64,000 nucleotides of DNA, taken from positions 1-64,000 of the forward strand of contig NZ_SMAR01000011.1 in the NCBI RefSeq assembly GCF_004342225.1. The letters are read 5' to 3'. A program made the position numbers and the translations under genes. Origin of the DNA: Martelella mediterranea. Lineage in GTDB: Bacteria > Pseudomonadota > Alphaproteobacteria > Rhizobiales > Rhizobiaceae. The notes below the pieces were generated by a model, which had not been told where the DNA came from, ran no database searches, and saw nothing but the letters and a program-made list of their open reading frames with translations. Below are positions 44,805-52,765 of the stretch, piece after piece; the stretch's first letter is position 1; each line of letters begins with the position of its first letter.

Positions 44805-45467
44805 TTATGCTCCGGAGCGACCAGAAGCGCGTGTGATGACCGGGTTGGGTTCGTCTGACAAAGCCGTGTCAGCATCACCGAACACATCCATCGTGCAGGT
44901 GTGGAAAACCACGGTGTGTTCGTCTGTGTGGTTCCACGTGGTATGCGTCATATTTGACGGGAAATGTGCCGTGTCTCCGGCTTCCAGAACGGTGCGCTCC
45001 CCTTCGATTTCGATGGTCAGAGCGCCGGAGACTATGTAGAAGATCTCCTCGCCTTCGTGCGCCATCGGCTCGCTGCGATAGCCCGGCGGTTCGTGAATGA
45101 TCGTACTTTTCAGCACATTGCCGGGAAAAGAAGCCGAAAGCCTTTCGTACCGGATGGCATTCTCGTTATTTTCGGACAGACGATAGAGCTGGCGTTCGCT
45201 GTGTCGGGTAATCGGTGTCTGGTTCTGCGGTTGCGTGAGAAAACTGCCGATGTCTGCGTCCAGAACGCGGCATACTGCGACAAGCGACGTGAGCGAGGGA
45301 ACCGTTATGCCGCGTTCGATCTGCGAAATGAAACCAACAGAAAAACCAGCCTGGTCGGCGACCTGCTGCAGGGTGAGCTTGCGCGCCTTGCGTCGGGCTC
45401 TCAGCCGTTCGCCGAGCGGAGGGGCTTCCGCGTTTTCGGTTTGCGTTTCATCAATATTGCCGGGCAT
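44805..45467 (-). CDS. XRE-cupin transcriptional regulator
   Basis: A 220-aa regulator: helix-turn-helix (~25–85; LTLQQVADQAGFSVGFISQIERG) and a C-terminal cupin domain (~130–205; HEGEEIFYIVSGALTIEIEGE, AGDTAHFPSNMTHTTWNH). XRE-cupin proteins of this type control catabolic operons, with a pathway metabolite bound in the cupin. ATG at 45467 follows AAGGA. The binding-protein gene starts 32 bp downstream, so this is the first gene of the nine-gene operon and probably regulates it. AT-rich palindromes that could be its operators lie just upstream. Confidence 0.9.
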   Translation of the reverse strand: MPGNIDETQTENAEAPPLGERLRARRKARKLTLQQVADQAGFSVGFISQIERGITVPSLTSLVAVCRVLDADIGSFLTQPQNQTPITRHSERQLYRLSENNENAIRYERLSASFPGNVLKSTIIHEPPGYRSEPMAHEGEEIFYIVSGALTIEIEGERTVLEAGDTAHFPSNMTHTTWNHTDEHTVVFHTCTMDVFGDADTALSDEPNPVITRASGRSGA

Positions 45468-45477
45468 TCGCTGTTCC

Positions 45478-45550
45478 TTTTTAGTATTACTATAATCCAA
45501 GCTGTCGACACGATATCTGTCAAGATATTTTTTTAGTCATGCTAAAAAAA
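45478..45550. promoter_or_regulatory. candidate promoter and operators of the XRE-cupin operon
   Basis: Two AT-rich dyads share TTTTTAGT: 45478–45495 (TTTTTAGTATTACTATAA) and 45528–45550 (TTTTTTTAG and CTAAAAAAA around TCATG). Between them on the minus strand is TTGACA (45518–45523), a likely -35 box. A further TTTTTAGT (44785–44792) precedes the binding-protein gene. Confidence 0.45.
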
Positions 45551-45645
45551 TGGGCAATTAGTAAGTGCATATTGACTTTAGCTGAGCCTTTTTCGGTTTT
45601 ACTCAACCCTTTGCGGGGCCGGGACACTTGCATCAGCATAAAAGA

Positions 45646-45660
45646 TGATATTTACAGTCA
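45646..45660 (+). promoter_or_regulatory. candidate RirA iron-responsive box
   Basis: TGATATTTACAGTCA fits the iron-responsive operator pattern TGA-N9-TCA bound by RirA in rhizobia. It lies 72 bp before a gene of the siderophore-interacting family, the expected target. The pattern is short, so chance is possible. Confidence 0.5.
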
Positions 45661-45731
45661 TGTATTAAGTCGCTGCAGCCTGGCGAAGTGTTCGCAGTAA
45701 ATAGCGATGGCATGCCGAAAGGACGTGAAAC

Positions 45732-46796
45732 ATGACGGAACAACAGGGCTGTGTGCTTTGCGGAACGGCAATTCCGAAAGATCCGGAGGCGATGCTGGAA
45801 ATGGTCGCCGAGCACTTTTCTGATCACGCGGAGGTAACGCGACAAAAAGGTTCTGTTCGGCTCAACAGTGATATCGGGCAGGCCGTGCTGCAGCTTGAAA
45901 ACGAACAACTTCATATCTGGCTGGAAACGCCAAGTGTCGAGAAACTTCAGCTTTCGCGAACCATGCTGGCCGAGCATCTGTTCTACTTTGCCGGTGATGA
46001 TGCGCTTGAACTGACATGGTCCGATCCACCGCCACGGGCAATGCCCGCTAATCTGCATGAAGTAGCGGTTGTTTCGACCGGGTTGGTAACGCCTCACATG
46101 CTCAGGGTTAAGTTTTCCTGTGCCGATGTGTCTCCGTTTGTCAGTGGGCATATGCATGTCCGGCTTCTGGTGCCGCCCAAAGGGCGTTTACCTGTATGGC
46201 CGGTGGTTGGAGATGATGGACGTATCCGGTGGCCGGAGGGTGAGGATGCGCTTCTTGTCCGTATTTATACCATCCGTCATGTCGATGAGGAGCGCGGGGA
46301 AATCTGGATCGACTTTCTGCAGCATCCGGCGCCCGGTATCCCGACGCCCGGAGCTGATTTTGCCCGCGATGTGCAACCGGGCGACCGTGCGGCGCTGATC
46401 GGTCCGGGTGGTGGTGGTATCCCGGATGCGAAAAGAATTTTTCTGGCCGGCGATGAGGCTGCGCTGCCTGCCATTGCGCGCATTGCAGCCGAGGCTCCCG
46501 CAGGCATGCGGCTCGATGCGATCATCGAAGTGGAAGATGAAGCTGAGGAACAGCCGATTTCAGGCGAAGCCGATATTCATGTGCGTTGGTTGCATCGCTC
46601 TGGTGGCCCGGCAGAAGCCAAAGGTCAACTGGTCTCTGAAGTGCTGAACATGATCGACAAGCTCGATACGGAGACCTATATTTGGGTTGCCTGCGAGAAA
46701 AGCGATGTGCGCGATGTCCGTCGCGCCTTGAAAGCGCACGAACACGACCGCAAGAAAATGTATGTTGCCTGGTACTGGGAACGTCAACCAGGCTGA
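45732..46796 (+). CDS. DUF2218–siderophore-interacting flavin reductase fusion
   Basis: A 354-aa protein. The N-terminal ~95 residues match DUF2218 (AEHFSDHAEVTRQKGSVRLN...); the rest is a siderophore-interacting protein with an FAD-binding domain (VRIYTIRHVDEERGEIWIDFLQH) and a C-terminal NAD(P)H-binding part ending VAWYWERQPG. Such proteins reduce ferric siderophores in the cytoplasm. RPYT of relatives is here RIYT. ATG at 45732 follows AAAGGACG. A candidate RirA box upstream suggests iron repression. No siderophore transporter is adjacent. Confidence 0.88.
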   Translation: MTEQQGCVLCGTAIPKDPEAMLEMVAEHFSDHAEVTRQKGSVRLNSDIGQAVLQLENEQLHIWLETPSVEKLQLSRTMLAEHLFYFAGDDALELTWSDPPPRAMPANLHEVAVVSTGLVTPHMLRVKFSCADVSPFVSGHMHVRLLVPPKGRLPVWPVVGDDGRIRWPEGEDALLVRIYTIRHVDEERGEIWIDFLQHPAPGIPTPGADFARDVQPGDRAALIGPGGGGIPDAKRIFLAGDEAALPAIARIAAEAPAGMRLDAIIEVEDEAEEQPISGEADIHVRWLHRSGGPAEAKGQLVSEVLNMIDKLDTETYIWVACEKSDVRDVRRALKAHEHDRKKMYVAWYWERQPG

Positions 46797-47011
46797 GGTC
46801 AAAGGCCTGTCTGGCATTATGCTCTCTAAACTTTCAAAAATATCCGGCCTGCCTTCAACTTCTGTTCACATGAAATAGTGTATCGCTTCTGAATGATGTG
46901 ATGCGGCCTTTCGCTTTGGAACAAACAAACAGTGTTGGTTGCATCACCGCTCGATCTGTTCCACCTTTCAGCCAGTTCGGTTGATATCGGTTAAACGTGA
47001 GGGGAGTTGAT

Positions 47012-48628
47012 ATGCGGGATATGATTTTGCGTTGTATGGTGCCGATCGGCGCGATTGTTCTGACCATTCTAGCTCTTGTCTTGGGGTGGCACTGGTTGTT
47101 GGTGATTACAATCCCGGTTCTGGCTTTGGCAGCTTACGATTTTTTCCAGTCAAGCTGGACGATTACCCGGAATTATCCGGTTCTTGGCCGTATCCGCTGG
47201 CTGGCGCTGGAGCTCCGGCCCTTCATCCGGGCCTATGCAGTGGAAGATGATACACACGGCACGCCGTATTCCTACGCTGCACGCCAGCTCATCAAAACCC
47301 GCTCTCATGGTCAGCCGGATACCATCCCCTTCGGGACAGAGCGTGAGGTCTATGAAGAGCCGCATCACTGGATTTCGCATAGCCTTTCGCCGGAAAACGA
47401 GCCTGATCTTTCTCCACGTATCACAGTGGGCAATGAACAGTCCTCAAAGCCCTATTCTGCATCTATCCTGAATATCTCGGCGATGAGCTTCGGCGCGCTT
47501 TCGGCCAATGCCGTGCGCGCGATGAACATCGGTGCAAAGAAGGGCGGTTTCTATCAGGATACAGGTGAGGGAGGGCTTAGCCGCTATCACCTTGAAAATG
47601 GCGGCGACCTCGTCTGGGAAATAGGCTCCGGCTATTTCGGTGCGCGTGATAAAGACGGTAAGTTCGATGCCGAAATGTTTCGCGACAAGGCCGCCAATGA
47701 CGCCGTGAAGATGACCGAAATCAAGGTCAGTCAGGGCGCCAAGCCCGGTCATGGAGGCATGCTTCTGGCAAGTAAGGTCACGCCGGAAATTGCCGAGGTG
47801 CGCAATGTCCCCGTTCATCAGAACTGTCTTTCGCCACGCGGGCATTCGGCGTTTTCAACGCCCGCACAGATGCTTGAATTTGCAGCGCAAATGCGTGAGC
47901 TTTCTGGCGGAAAACCGGTTGGCATCAAGTTCTGCGTCGGTCAGCCGCATGAGCCGTTTGCGCTTGTTAAGGCGATGCGCACGACCGGTATCTATCCCGA
48001 TTTCATCGTCATTGATGGGGCCGAAGGCGGCACGGGGGCTGCGCCGCTGGAACTGGCCGACTGGATTGGTATGCCGCTTTGGGACGGGCTTATTCTGATG
48101 CGCAATGCGCTGGTCGGCGCAGGCGTGAAAAAACATGTGCGGCTTGCAGCCAGCGGCAAGGTTTTCTCGGGTATGGGGCTCGCGCATAACCTGGCGCTGG
48201 GCGCAGACTGGTGCAATGCAGCGCGTGCTTTCATGATGTCGGTTGGATGCATTCAGGCCCAGCGCTGTCATACCGGCACCTGTCCCACCGGCGTTACAAC
48301 GCAGGATAAATGGCGCCAGCGCGCGCTGGTTCCGGAAGAACAGGGTGAGCACGCCGCCCGCTTTCACAAGAAAACGCTGGAAGCACTGGCTGACATCGTC
48401 GCTTCGGCAGGCTTCAATCATCCGCAGGATCTGCAGCCACATCACATCATGCATCGCGTGGGCACACATGATGCGGTGCCGTTGGATACGCTGCATTCAT
48501 TCCTGCCGGAAAACATTCTTATCGATGAACCGGATTCGACCATGTATGCCCATTGGTGGCGTGCTGCCAGTTCCGATAGTTTCCGGCCAGTTGAAGATCT
48601 GGTGAAGCTGAGAGCCAGCACCGGCTGA
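47012..48628 (+). CDS. membrane-anchored FMN glutamate synthase-like protein
   Basis: A 538-aa protein of the FMN-binding glutamate synthase family (YerD-like). Two hydrophobic segments at the N-terminus (~5–45) probably anchor it, with the catalytic domain in the cytoplasm. Core motifs: ISAMSFGALSANAVRAMNIGAKKGG, KPGHGG, IDGAEGGTGAAPLE, and a 3Fe-4S-type CIQAQRCHTGTC. It lacks the glutaminase and FAD subunits of true glutamate synthase, so the reaction is unknown. ATG at 47012 follows AGGGGAG; GTG at 46997 is unlikely. Confidence 0.88.
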   Translation: MRDMILRCMVPIGAIVLTILALVLGWHWLLVITIPVLALAAYDFFQSSWTITRNYPVLGRIRWLALELRPFIRAYAVEDDTHGTPYSYAARQLIKTRSHGQPDTIPFGTEREVYEEPHHWISHSLSPENEPDLSPRITVGNEQSSKPYSASILNISAMSFGALSANAVRAMNIGAKKGGFYQDTGEGGLSRYHLENGGDLVWEIGSGYFGARDKDGKFDAEMFRDKAANDAVKMTEIKVSQGAKPGHGGMLLASKVTPEIAEVRNVPVHQNCLSPRGHSAFSTPAQMLEFAAQMRELSGGKPVGIKFCVGQPHEPFALVKAMRTTGIYPDFIVIDGAEGGTGAAPLELADWIGMPLWDGLILMRNALVGAGVKKHVRLAASGKVFSGMGLAHNLALGADWCNAARAFMMSVGCIQAQRCHTGTCPTGVTTQDKWRQRALVPEEQGEHAARFHKKTLEALADIVASAGFNHPQDLQPHHIMHRVGTHDAVPLDTLHSFLPENILIDEPDSTMYAHWWRAASSDSFRPVEDLVKLRASTG

Positions 48629-48985
48629 TCCTGAGGCCGCCGCAGGCGGAGAACCACGGGCCAGGTGGCCCCGGCAAAGTTGTGCTTTGCGACAGGAGAC
48701 TTTTGTCGCGCAACTGTGAACGTCTGCGGAAATATCTATCAGCAAAGCTTAAATTATTGACACGACCAGATACCCGCCCAAATACTGGGCGGACTGAAAA
48801 TGCAATCCATTGTAGTAAGCCAGCAGGGGTGGTCAGCTGCATAATAATTAGAGCGCTGTCGCATCCATTCGGATGCACAAAGGACGCTCTAACCTATTGA
48901 GTCTACGCATCGTCCTTTCCGAAAATCGATTTCGGTTTTCTGGCCGATGCTGTAGCGCGTTGGCTAAGAGGGGACTTAGAAGAAA
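48629..48985. other. intergenic region with repeat and promoter-like sequence
   Basis: 357 bp without a gene. It contains a GC-rich hairpin just after the upstream stop (48637–48653), a TTGACA (48757–48762) with a poor -10, an adjacent CCGCCCA-N5-TGGGCGG dyad (48774–48792), and palindromic repeat copy D (48848–48955), which lies directly before the permease gene. Confidence 0.6.
48848..48955 (+). repeat. palindromic intergenic repeat, family 1, copy D
   Basis: About 108 bp: TTAGAGCGCTGTC, palindrome GCATCCATTCGGATGC, ACAAAGGACGCTCTAACCTATTGAGTCTACGCATCGT, then CCGAAAATCGATTTCGG and GATGCTGTAG. It is the copy closest to the apparent consensus and ends 30 bp before the permease start. Confidence 0.8.
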
Positions 48986-50593
48986 ATGGCAATGCGACGC
49001 GAAATCGGTCTGATCGGCCTGACCTTTGTGGCTGTTGGCGGCATACTGGGATCGGGATGGCTTTTTGCTCCACTGGAGACAGCGCAACTGGCCGGGCCTG
49101 CCTCTATCATTTCATGGCTGATCGGCGCGGTGGCAATGCTGCTGATCGCTTTGACCTATGCCGAAAACTCAACCATGTTTCCGATTGCGGGCGGGATCGC
49201 CCGTATCCCTCAGTTCTCCCATGGCCGGCTGCTTGCTCTGGCAATGGGCTGGAGCGCCTGGGTCGGCTACTGCACGACTGCGCCGATTGAGGTCAAGGCT
49301 TCGCTTGGATATGCCTCATCCTATCTTCCGTGGCTGACAAACAGCACCGGCGATCTGACCTTTCCCGGATACATCGCTGCGGCAATCTTTCTGGCACTGC
49401 TGACCGTTGTGAACGCTTTTGGCGTTGCCTGGTTTGCCCGTCTCAACACCGCAATGACCTGGTTCAAGATCTTCGTTCCGATCGTTTTCATGGTTGTCAT
49501 CGTCGCTGCACGGTTTGACGGGGCCAATTTTACGGCTGAAGGTGGCTTTGCGCCGTTTGGCGTGCCGGGCATTTTTGCTGCCGTTTCATCCGGCGGTGTC
49601 GTCTTCGCGTTCATCGGTTTCCGTCATGCAATCGACCTTGCAGGAGAAGTGAAGAACACCCAGCGGGTGATTCCACTCGCGCTCATTCTGTCCGTTCTGA
49701 TCTGCCTTGCGATCTACGTCGGGCTGCAGATTGCCTTTGTCGGCTCGATGGATCCGGCAGAACTTGCAAAGGGCTGGCAGAGTGTTGAGGCCTCACATGA
49801 GTTGGGCCCGCTGGGCGCGCTGGCAACATCTGTTGGTATTCTCTGGCTTTTGAGTATGCTCAATGTTGCGGCCGTGATTTCACCTGCGGGTAGTGGGCTC
49901 GTTTCGGTCGGATCAAACGCCCGTCTGGCGCTTGCGATGTCGAATAACGGTGTCTTCCCGCGTATATTTGCAGCCCTGAATGCCTATGGTGTGCCGTTAT
50001 GGGCGCTGGTTCTGAACTATGTCGTAGCGTTGCTTCTGCTGATTTTCCTGCCCTTTCAGGAGATTCTCGCACTGAACGGCGCGGCCGTGGTTCTGTCATT
50101 CGTCGCAGGTCCCGTCTCCATGGTTGCGTTCCGCTATCTGGCGCCCAAGGCACACCGGCCTTTTGTCGTGCCGGCAGCCAGTGTGGTTGGTGCGCTGGCC
50201 TTTGTGATCGCAAGCCTGATGATATTCTGGTCGGGCTGGGATACGATCTGGCTGCTCGTGGTTTTGCTTGCTGTCGGTGCTGCGTTGTTCTTCCTTCGGC
50301 TTGCGGTCATCGGACGGGAGGACCTCGAACCGAAAAGCGCGATCTGGTTCGGACTTTATATGGTTGGCCTGACGATCATATCCTATCTCGGCGCCTATGG
50401 CGGCGGTCTGGGCGTCATTCCACACCCGATGGACAGCATCTTGGTGGCATTGTTTGCCGTCGTGATGTTTGTCTTTGCCGTTCGCGGTCGTGTCTCTGTC
50501 GAAATTTTCAATAAATTCCGGCATGAACAGCGCGTGCTGGAACGTCAGGAATACGGACATGCAGACGAAGAAGACGAAATGTCCCGCACCTGA
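48986..50593 (+). CDS. APC-family amino acid permease
   Basis: A 535-aa inner-membrane transporter of the amino acid–polyamine–organocation family with about 12–14 hydrophobic segments. The N-terminal MAMRREIGLIGLTFVAVGGILGSGWLFAP is the unwound helix-1 signature, and GGVVFAFIGFRHAIDLAGEVKN is the helix-6 region with the family Glu. The acidic and basic C-terminal tail is cytoplasmic. The substrate cannot be named. The ribosome site is a loose GAGGGGACTTAGAAG. It converges on apaG. Confidence 0.9.
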   Translation: MAMRREIGLIGLTFVAVGGILGSGWLFAPLETAQLAGPASIISWLIGAVAMLLIALTYAENSTMFPIAGGIARIPQFSHGRLLALAMGWSAWVGYCTTAPIEVKASLGYASSYLPWLTNSTGDLTFPGYIAAAIFLALLTVVNAFGVAWFARLNTAMTWFKIFVPIVFMVVIVAARFDGANFTAEGGFAPFGVPGIFAAVSSGGVVFAFIGFRHAIDLAGEVKNTQRVIPLALILSVLICLAIYVGLQIAFVGSMDPAELAKGWQSVEASHELGPLGALATSVGILWLLSMLNVAAVISPAGSGLVSVGSNARLALAMSNNGVFPRIFAALNAYGVPLWALVLNYVVALLLLIFLPFQEILALNGAAVVLSFVAGPVSMVAFRYLAPKAHRPFVVPAASVVGALAFVIASLMIFWSGWDTIWLLVVLLAVGAALFFLRLAVIGREDLEPKSAIWFGLYMVGLTIISYLGAYGGGLGVIPHPMDSILVALFAVVMFVFAVRGRVSVEIFNKFRHEQRVLERQEYGHADEEDEMSRT

Positions 50594-50634
50594 TCTGGTT
50601 GAAAGCGCTCTGGCTTCAACGATATGTGGTGACA

Positions 50635-50660
50635 ACTGTGTTCCCGGATGGGGACACAGT
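50635..50660. terminator. possible bidirectional terminator between permease and apaG
   Basis: ACTGTGTTCCC and GGGGACACAGT form an 11-bp stem with one G·T pair and loop GGAT, placed between convergent genes. No T-run follows in either direction. Confidence 0.5.
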
Positions 50661-50662
50661 CC

Positions 50663-51061
50663 TCAATGATGGCGCCGCCGTTCATAAGGTGAATCGAGTG
50701 AAAACGCCGGAATTTCGATTTGCAAAAGCTGGTCGTCGGCTGAATGCACCAGATAATAGCCCATCATGATGCCGGAAGGTGTTGGGAGCGGTGCGGCAGA
50801 CTGATAGCGAAACTGTTCGCCCGGTTCCAGCACGGGCTGTTTACCGACAATACCATCCCCCGCGACCTCTTCCACGCCACCATTGGCATCGGTGATCTTC
50901 CAGTAACGCGACATCACCTGTACCGGCCGGTCGCCATTGTTGGTCAGTTCGACATCATAGGCCCACACGAAATGGTCATCGCCCGGCTCGGAATGTTCGT
51001 CGAGAAACCGCGGCTCGACACGCACGGAAATACCATGCGTTGTCGCCTCGTAGGTTGTCAT
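50663..51061 (-). CDS. apaG: ApaG/DUF525 protein
   Basis: A 132-aa single-domain protein of the ApaG family (fibronectin III-like fold), linked to Co2+/Mg2+ homeostasis in Salmonella. Hallmarks are FVWAYDVELTNNGDRPVQVMSRYWKITDANGG, VEEVAGDGIVGKQPVLEPGEQFRYQSA and GIMMGYYLV. ATG at 51061 follows AAGGAG, so the longer upstream frame is rejected. Biochemical role uncertain; the relatives bind nucleotides or metals weakly. Confidence 0.94.
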   Translation of the reverse strand: MTTYEATTHGISVRVEPRFLDEHSEPGDDHFVWAYDVELTNNGDRPVQVMSRYWKITDANGGVEEVAGDGIVGKQPVLEPGEQFRYQSAAPLPTPSGIMMGYYLVHSADDQLLQIEIPAFSLDSPYERRRHH

Positions 51062-51398
51062 CGGCGGCTCCTTATCTTTGTCTGATATCCGCTTCTCGTT
51101 AAATGTTGTCTCCATACCACAGGCGGTGGAATTTCGCACCGGCCGGGTTTTCAAAATGGCGGCATAAGGCGGGCGCGGCGGGTCTCATTGTCGATTGGCC
51201 CCACCCCGGAAAAGTGCGGGGGCGAACTCATCCCGGCACCATTTCGGTTCATAGTTTCACATTGCGACCGATATTCTCTTACCTCGACGCAGGTTCGTTC
51301 CGGAACATCGGGCGATTAGTCAGCAACGCCCGATGTTTCGGATTCTTTTTTCGCGTTGGGTTCGCGAAAAACCGGCTGACAGCTTTTTGCCCCGGGCT
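51062..51398. other. intergenic region between metZ and apaG
   Basis: 337 bp without a gene. It holds an 11-bp perfect stem (51304–51314 with 51327–51337) followed on the plus strand by a T-rich stretch ending TTCTTTTTT, and a TTTTTTCGCG/CGCGAAAAA palindrome (51346–51371). The first stem has the form of a plus-strand terminator although no plus-strand gene precedes it. Confidence 0.5.
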
Positions 51399-52586
51399 CT
51401 AACCGGGAAGCTTTGAGAGTGCCTGCTCAAAGTCTGCAATCAGGTCGTCGCCATCTTCAATTCCGGCAGAAAAGCGGATCGTGCCGCTTGTAATTCCCAG
51501 TTCCTCACGGGCGTCTTCAGACAGGTTCTTGTGTGTTGTTGTCGCCGGGTGGGTGATCAGGCTCTTGGCATCTCCGAGATTGTTGGAAATCGAAACAATA
51601 TCCAGCGCATCCTGAAGCTTAAAGGCTGCCTCCTTGCCCCCTTTCAGATCAAAGGCGATCAGGCTGGAACCTCCCGTCATCTGCTTCTTGATGATGTCAG
51701 CCTGCGGATGGTCATCACGACCCGGATAAATCACTTTTGCAATCTGTTTCTGGCCAGCCAGAAAATCTGCCAGACGCCCTGCCGTTTCTGTCTGCTGCTT
51801 CACGCGCAGGGGGAATGTTTCCAGCCCCTTCATCAAAAGCCAGGCGTTAAAGGGCGAAAGCGCAGGCCCGGTATGGCGGAAGTAGTCCTGAAGTACCTCT
51901 TCAATCCATTCCTTTGACGATAAAACAACGCCACCGAGGCAGCGGCCCTGTCCGTCAATATGTTTGGTCGCCGAATAGACAACAACATCTGCACCAAGTT
52001 CCAGTGGTTTCTGGTAAAGCGCGGTGGCGAAGACATTGTCCACGACAACGCGCGCGCCTGCCTGATGGGCAAGGTCGCAAACGCCTTTGACGTCAACAAC
52101 TTCCAGCGTCGGATTGGTCGGGCTTTCAAGGAAGAAAAGCTTCGTGTTCGGGCGTATCGCAGCTTCCCAGTTTTTCAGGTCTCGGCCATCAACCAGCGTG
52201 CATTCGATGCCATATTTGGGAGCCAGTGTTTCCACCACCCAGCGGCATGAACCGAACAGCGCGCGCGCGGCCACGATGTGATCTCCGGCGTTCAGCTGGC
52301 ACAGAATAGCTGCCGAAACCGCCGCCATGCCGGATGCGGTGGCGCGTGCTTCTTCCGCCCCTTCCAGCGCACACATGCGTTTTTCAAACATATCATTGGT
52401 CGGGCTGCCATAGCGGGCGTAGATAAAGCCGTCATCCTCGCCTTTGAAACGGGCTTCGGCGTCGGCAGAGGTTTCATACAGAAAGCCCTGCGTCATGAAG
52501 ATACCTTCGGACATTTCGCCGAACTGCGATCTGAGGCTTCCGCCGTGAACGAGCTTGGTTTGGGGGCGCCAGGAATTCTTCATCAT
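51399..52586 (-). CDS. metZ: O-succinylhomoserine sulfhydrylase
   Basis: PLP enzyme making homocysteine from O-succinylhomoserine and sulfide, a step of methionine synthesis. The 395-aa sequence has the Cys/Met-metabolism fold: SGMAAVSAAILCQLNAGDH, DNVFATALYQKPLELGAD, and the PLP lysine in YSATKHIDGQGRCLGG. MetZ is preferred over cystathionine synthase or MetY from this lysine segment and the SAM-II control, but these are close relatives. ATG at 52586 or 52583 follows GGAG. The leader carries a SAM-II riboswitch and terminator, so high S-adenosylmethionine should switch the gene off. Confidence 0.93.
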   Translation of the reverse strand: MMKNSWRPQTKLVHGGSLRSQFGEMSEGIFMTQGFLYETSADAEARFKGEDDGFIYARYGSPTNDMFEKRMCALEGAEEARATASGMAAVSAAILCQLNAGDHIVAARALFGSCRWVVETLAPKYGIECTLVDGRDLKNWEAAIRPNTKLFFLESPTNPTLEVVDVKGVCDLAHQAGARVVVDNVFATALYQKPLELGADVVVYSATKHIDGQGRCLGGVVLSSKEWIEEVLQDYFRHTGPALSPFNAWLLMKGLETFPLRVKQQTETAGRLADFLAGQKQIAKVIYPGRDDHPQADIIKKQMTGGSSLIAFDLKGGKEAAFKLQDALDIVSISNNLGDAKSLITHPATTTHKNLSEDAREELGITSGTIRFSAGIEDGDDLIADFEQALSKLPG

Positions 52587-52595
52587 TTTTCTCCA

Positions 52596-52626
52596 AACAA
52601 AAAAACCGGTCACATAAGGACCGGTT
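52596..52626 (-). terminator. riboswitch-linked intrinsic terminator before metZ
   Basis: On the minus strand AACCGGTC and GACCGGTT form an 8-bp stem with a 7-base loop, followed directly by TTTTTTTG. It starts at the base after the SAM-II aptamer and ends 10 bp before the metZ start, so it should cut off transcription when the aptamer is bound. Confidence 0.85.
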
Positions 52627-52685
52627 CCCCGGCCTTTTAGCAAGTTGTTTAACGTGGCTGCAAGCCGACCGGCCAAATCACCACG
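52627..52685 (-). promoter_or_regulatory. SAM-II riboswitch
   Basis: The minus strand matches the SAM-II pattern. P1 arm CGTGG (52681–52685) pairs with CCACG (52653–52657). Between lie the conserved TGATTT and TTGCA; after P1 come TTAAA and the adenine-rich GCTAAAA that forms the pseudoknot and binding site. SAM-II switches are common upstream of metA/metX/metZ in alphaproteobacteria and turn genes off when S-adenosylmethionine is plentiful. Confidence 0.93.
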
Positions 52686-52697
52686 GGTATAAAACGG

Positions 52698-52725
52698 GCA
52701 TAGTCCTCTAAAACGCTTGCGTCAA
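52698..52725 (-). promoter_or_regulatory. probable promoter of the metZ riboswitch transcript
   Basis: On the minus strand TTGACG (52720–52725) and CTATGC (52698–52703) are 16 bases apart. Transcription from here would begin a few bases before the SAM-II aptamer, as expected. The -10 is weak. Confidence 0.5.
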
Positions 52726-52765
52726 TTGTGAAACATTGGTTTTGTCGCGCCACAGGGAGCTTACC

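Noticed and set aside
51346-51371. TTTTTTCGCG/CGCGAAAAA palindrome as metZ terminator
   Set aside because: In either direction the T-run precedes the stem and an A-run follows, the reverse of an intrinsic terminator.
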